A DNA stretch of 64,000 bases, from NCBI RefSeq assembly GCF_045063725.1, contig NZ_CP173695.1; one strand, 5' to 3'. This DNA comes from Sellimonas catena. Its GTDB lineage: Bacteria > Bacillota > Clostridia > Lachnospirales > Lachnospiraceae. Within the stretch, counting starts at the first letter, position 1. Each line of letters opens with the position of its first letter. Below the pieces are notes generated by a model, which made no database searches, was not told the origin of the DNA, and worked only from the letters and a program-made list of their open reading frames with translations. The translations under genes were made by a program, and so were the position numbers. Below, one piece after another: positions 62,463 through 64,000 of this stretch.

Positions 62463-62948
62463 CTATACCTGAATTGCTGTAACAGCAAGGAAGGAAATCA
62501 AAAGTGAAAGGATCGCGTAAGTCTCAACCATTGCCGGGAACAGCATGGCTTTACCGAACTGCTCCGGTTTCTTTGCCACAATTCCGATTGCAGCCACTGC
62601 AGTTCTTCCCTGATGTTTTGCGGAAACAAGTCCTACGAGCGCAACCGGCAGGCAGGCAATCAGTATCAGCAGCCCTGTTCTCACATCAAGATCTGCCGGA
62701 CTTCCTCCGAGAAGACCGATCTTGGAAAGTGTAATGAACGCAACAAGCAGACCGTAAATTCCCTGTGTACCAGGCAGAAGCTGAATAATCAGAACCTTTG
62801 CGAACTTTGACGGATCTTCCGTCACAACTCCGGACGCTGCCTGTCCGGCAATACCTACTCCATACGCAGAACCCATACCTGCTAAAATAACTGCCAGCGC
62901 AGCACCTAATAACGCATAAACAAGCCCTAAATTTTCAAAAATACTCAT
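62463..62948 (-). CDS. ntpK: V-type ATPase membrane-ring subunit K
   Basis: A 161-residue proteolipid with four helices (two fused c-type hairpins). Helix 2 has QLLPGTQGIYG and helix 4 has MVETYAIL with the ion-binding Glu; a Gln follows the third helix (SAKHQGR). This Thr-Gln / Gln / Glu set matches the Na+ site of Enterococcus NtpK rather than a simple proton-binding Glu. Stop of subunit I touches its start. Confidence 0.95.
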   Translation of the reverse strand: MSIFENLGLVYALLGAALAVILAGMGSAYGVGIAGQAASGVVTEDPSKFAKVLIIQLLPGTQGIYGLLVAFITLSKIGLLGGSPADLDVRTGLLILIACLPVALVGLVSAKHQGRTAVAAIGIVAKKPEQFGKAMLFPAMVETYAILSLLISFLAVTAIQV

Positions 62949-64000
62949 TACAATTCTTCCTCCTTCATAATATCCATATATTTTGTGTCTGAATGAAACG
63001 GTGCAAATGCTCTTCCGCCGCCGTCATAAAACTTCCCGAAGAACTCTACGAACTGCAGCCTGTTTGTATGCACATACGCACCCAGAAGATTAATCCCAAG
63101 ATTTAACGTATGACCTACGATAAAAATTAAAATAAATCCGATAATTCCGATAATGCCGTTTCCAAGCATGCCCGCCATCTGGTTTACAACAGAAGCAATA
63201 ACTCCCGTGGCAAGTCCCAGTGCCAGCAGACGGGAATAGGATAAAACATCACTGAGCCACCCTGTAATGTTGTACAGATCATAGGCTCCAAGTGCCAGCC
63301 GAAGCGCAGGATTCTTTCTTCCGCGCCCGGACATCAGTACGATTCCTGCCGCTCCGGCAATGGCAAGTACTTTTGCAAGCAGATTCACCGGCTCCGGCAG
63401 TACAATATGCGCCTGTGCAATGGATGCAAAAATACTGCTTGGAAGCAACATCAGAATCAGTCCGACAAGCAGGCAGTACCACAAAACCACATCACAGAAA
63501 AAGTCCATGTAGCGCTTGTCCCTCAGACACATGTATCCTTTGATTCCAAGACCTGTAAACAGATGAATCAACCCAAACAACATGGAGAATACAAGCAGTT
63601 TCATCGGATCATTCAGCGGCATGAACCATACCGCCGGTACCGTCACTGTTACTCCAAAAAACTTTTCAGATACAATATCTACAATATTTCCAAAATATCC
63701 TCCAAACAGAACGCCCCATACGATTGTAGAAATTCCACAGTACATAAACATTCTGAGTGATTTCGCCATACTTTCGGACATTCTTGGAAACTTCTTTAAA
63801 AGAACCGCACAGGCTACGAACACAATCAGCCCATACGCAGCGTCGGAAAGCATCATTCCAAACAGAAACACATAAAACACAAACATAATTCTGGTCGGAT
63901 CCACTTCTCCCTTTCCCGGAAGTCCAAATGCCTCGAGAACACCTTCCACCGAAGCTGCCGCCTTTCCGTTTTCCAGCTGTACAGGCGCCTCTTCATCCTC
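62948..64000 (-). CDS. ntpI: V-type ATPase subunit I, C-terminal part (cut by window edge)
   Basis: The open frame continues through the last base of the window, so the 5' end is outside. The visible 350 residues are the membrane half of subunit I/a: helices beginning at FVFYVFLFGMMLSDAAYGLIVFVACAVLL, with the conserved LSDVLSYSRLLALGLATGVIASVVNQMAGM (the Arg that meets the rotor Glu) and HTLNLGINLLGAYVHTNRLQFVEFFGKFYDGGGRAFAPF near the end. It forms the ion path with subunit K. Confidence 0.95.
   Translation of the reverse strand, partial: EDEEAPVQLENGKAAASVEGVLEAFGLPGKGEVDPTRIMFVFYVFLFGMMLSDAAYGLIVFVACAVLLKKFPRMSESMAKSLRMFMYCGISTIVWGVLFGGYFGNIVDIVSEKFFGVTVTVPAVWFMPLNDPMKLLVFSMLFGLIHLFTGLGIKGYMCLRDKRYMDFFCDVVLWYCLLVGLILMLLPSSIFASIAQAHIVLPEPVNLLAKVLAIAGAAGIVLMSGRGRKNPALRLALGAYDLYNITGWLSDVLSYSRLLALGLATGVIASVVNQMAGMLGNGIIGIIGFILIFIVGHTLNLGINLLGAYVHTNRLQFVEFFGKFYDGGGRAFAPFHSDTKYMDIMKEEEL

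Noticed and set aside
1..64000. tRNA, rRNA or CRISPR array
   Set aside because: No cloverleaf-like or regularly spaced repeats were seen; the only repeats are the IS duplications and two hairpins.

Overview
The window looks like chromosome of a gut Lachnospiraceae-type Clostridia (Blautia/Mediterraneibacter/Ruminococcus relatives). Grounds: moderate GC, strong AGGAGG-type ribosome sites, a V-type ATPase in the order I-K-E-C-F-A-B-D, a three-part flavodiiron protein typical of clostridia, an S-box (SAM-I) leader on metK, and many host-glycan genes. Most genes lie on the minus strand. No tRNA, rRNA or CRISPR array was seen. Assignments rest on motifs read by eye, without database searches.

Layout. 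0-9 kb: arginase-family protein, FAD oxidoreductase, a broken Rpn-type nuclease gene, a chimeric oxidoreductase/OppF reading frame, GH36 alpha-galactosidase, a Cys/Met PLP enzyme and a GntR regulator. 9-15 kb: an Ugp-type ABC importer (ugpC-A-E-B) followed by glycerophosphodiesterase and a HAD-IIA phosphatase, which fits scavenging of glycerophosphodiesters. 15-24 kb: PepV dipeptidase, D-lyxose/mannose isomerase, M42 peptidase and GH38 alpha-mannosidase in one operon, preceded by GH127. 24-26 kb: Rrf2 regulator, flavodoxin-like reductase and an intact Rpn-type gene. 26-31 kb: sugar ABC importer with a Gfo/Idh/MocA oxidoreductase.

31-41 kb is the most interesting block: a GH129-like glycosidase divergent from an AraC regulator, galE, an IS1634-family insertion, an NahK-like hexosamine kinase, a nucleotidyltransferase and a second, paralogous AraC regulator. 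Together they suggest release of GalNAc (mucin-type O-glycan) and conversion to UDP-sugar. The IS is flanked by direct repeats of about 147 bp, and this long duplication kept nahK intact. 41-52 kb: CorA, flavodiiron/rubredoxin/NADH-oxidoreductase fusion, SDR, GNAT, a RelB/DinJ-like antitoxin paired with a Fic toxin, TrmH methyltransferase, membrane-anchored GH3, and a histidine kinase/response regulator pair. 51-56 kb: metK with riboswitch, murA, shikimate-kinase-like gene and an anion permease. 56-64 kb: V-ATPase operon, running off the window in subunit I.

Several genes show recent damage: an internal deletion in one Rpn gene, an in-frame Gfo-OppF fusion left by a deletion, and a one-base frameshift at the P-loop of V-ATPase subunit A. 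A perfect 18-bp-stem hairpin (core GGGGACGTGTTCC) occurs twice, each time at the end of a convergent gene pair.
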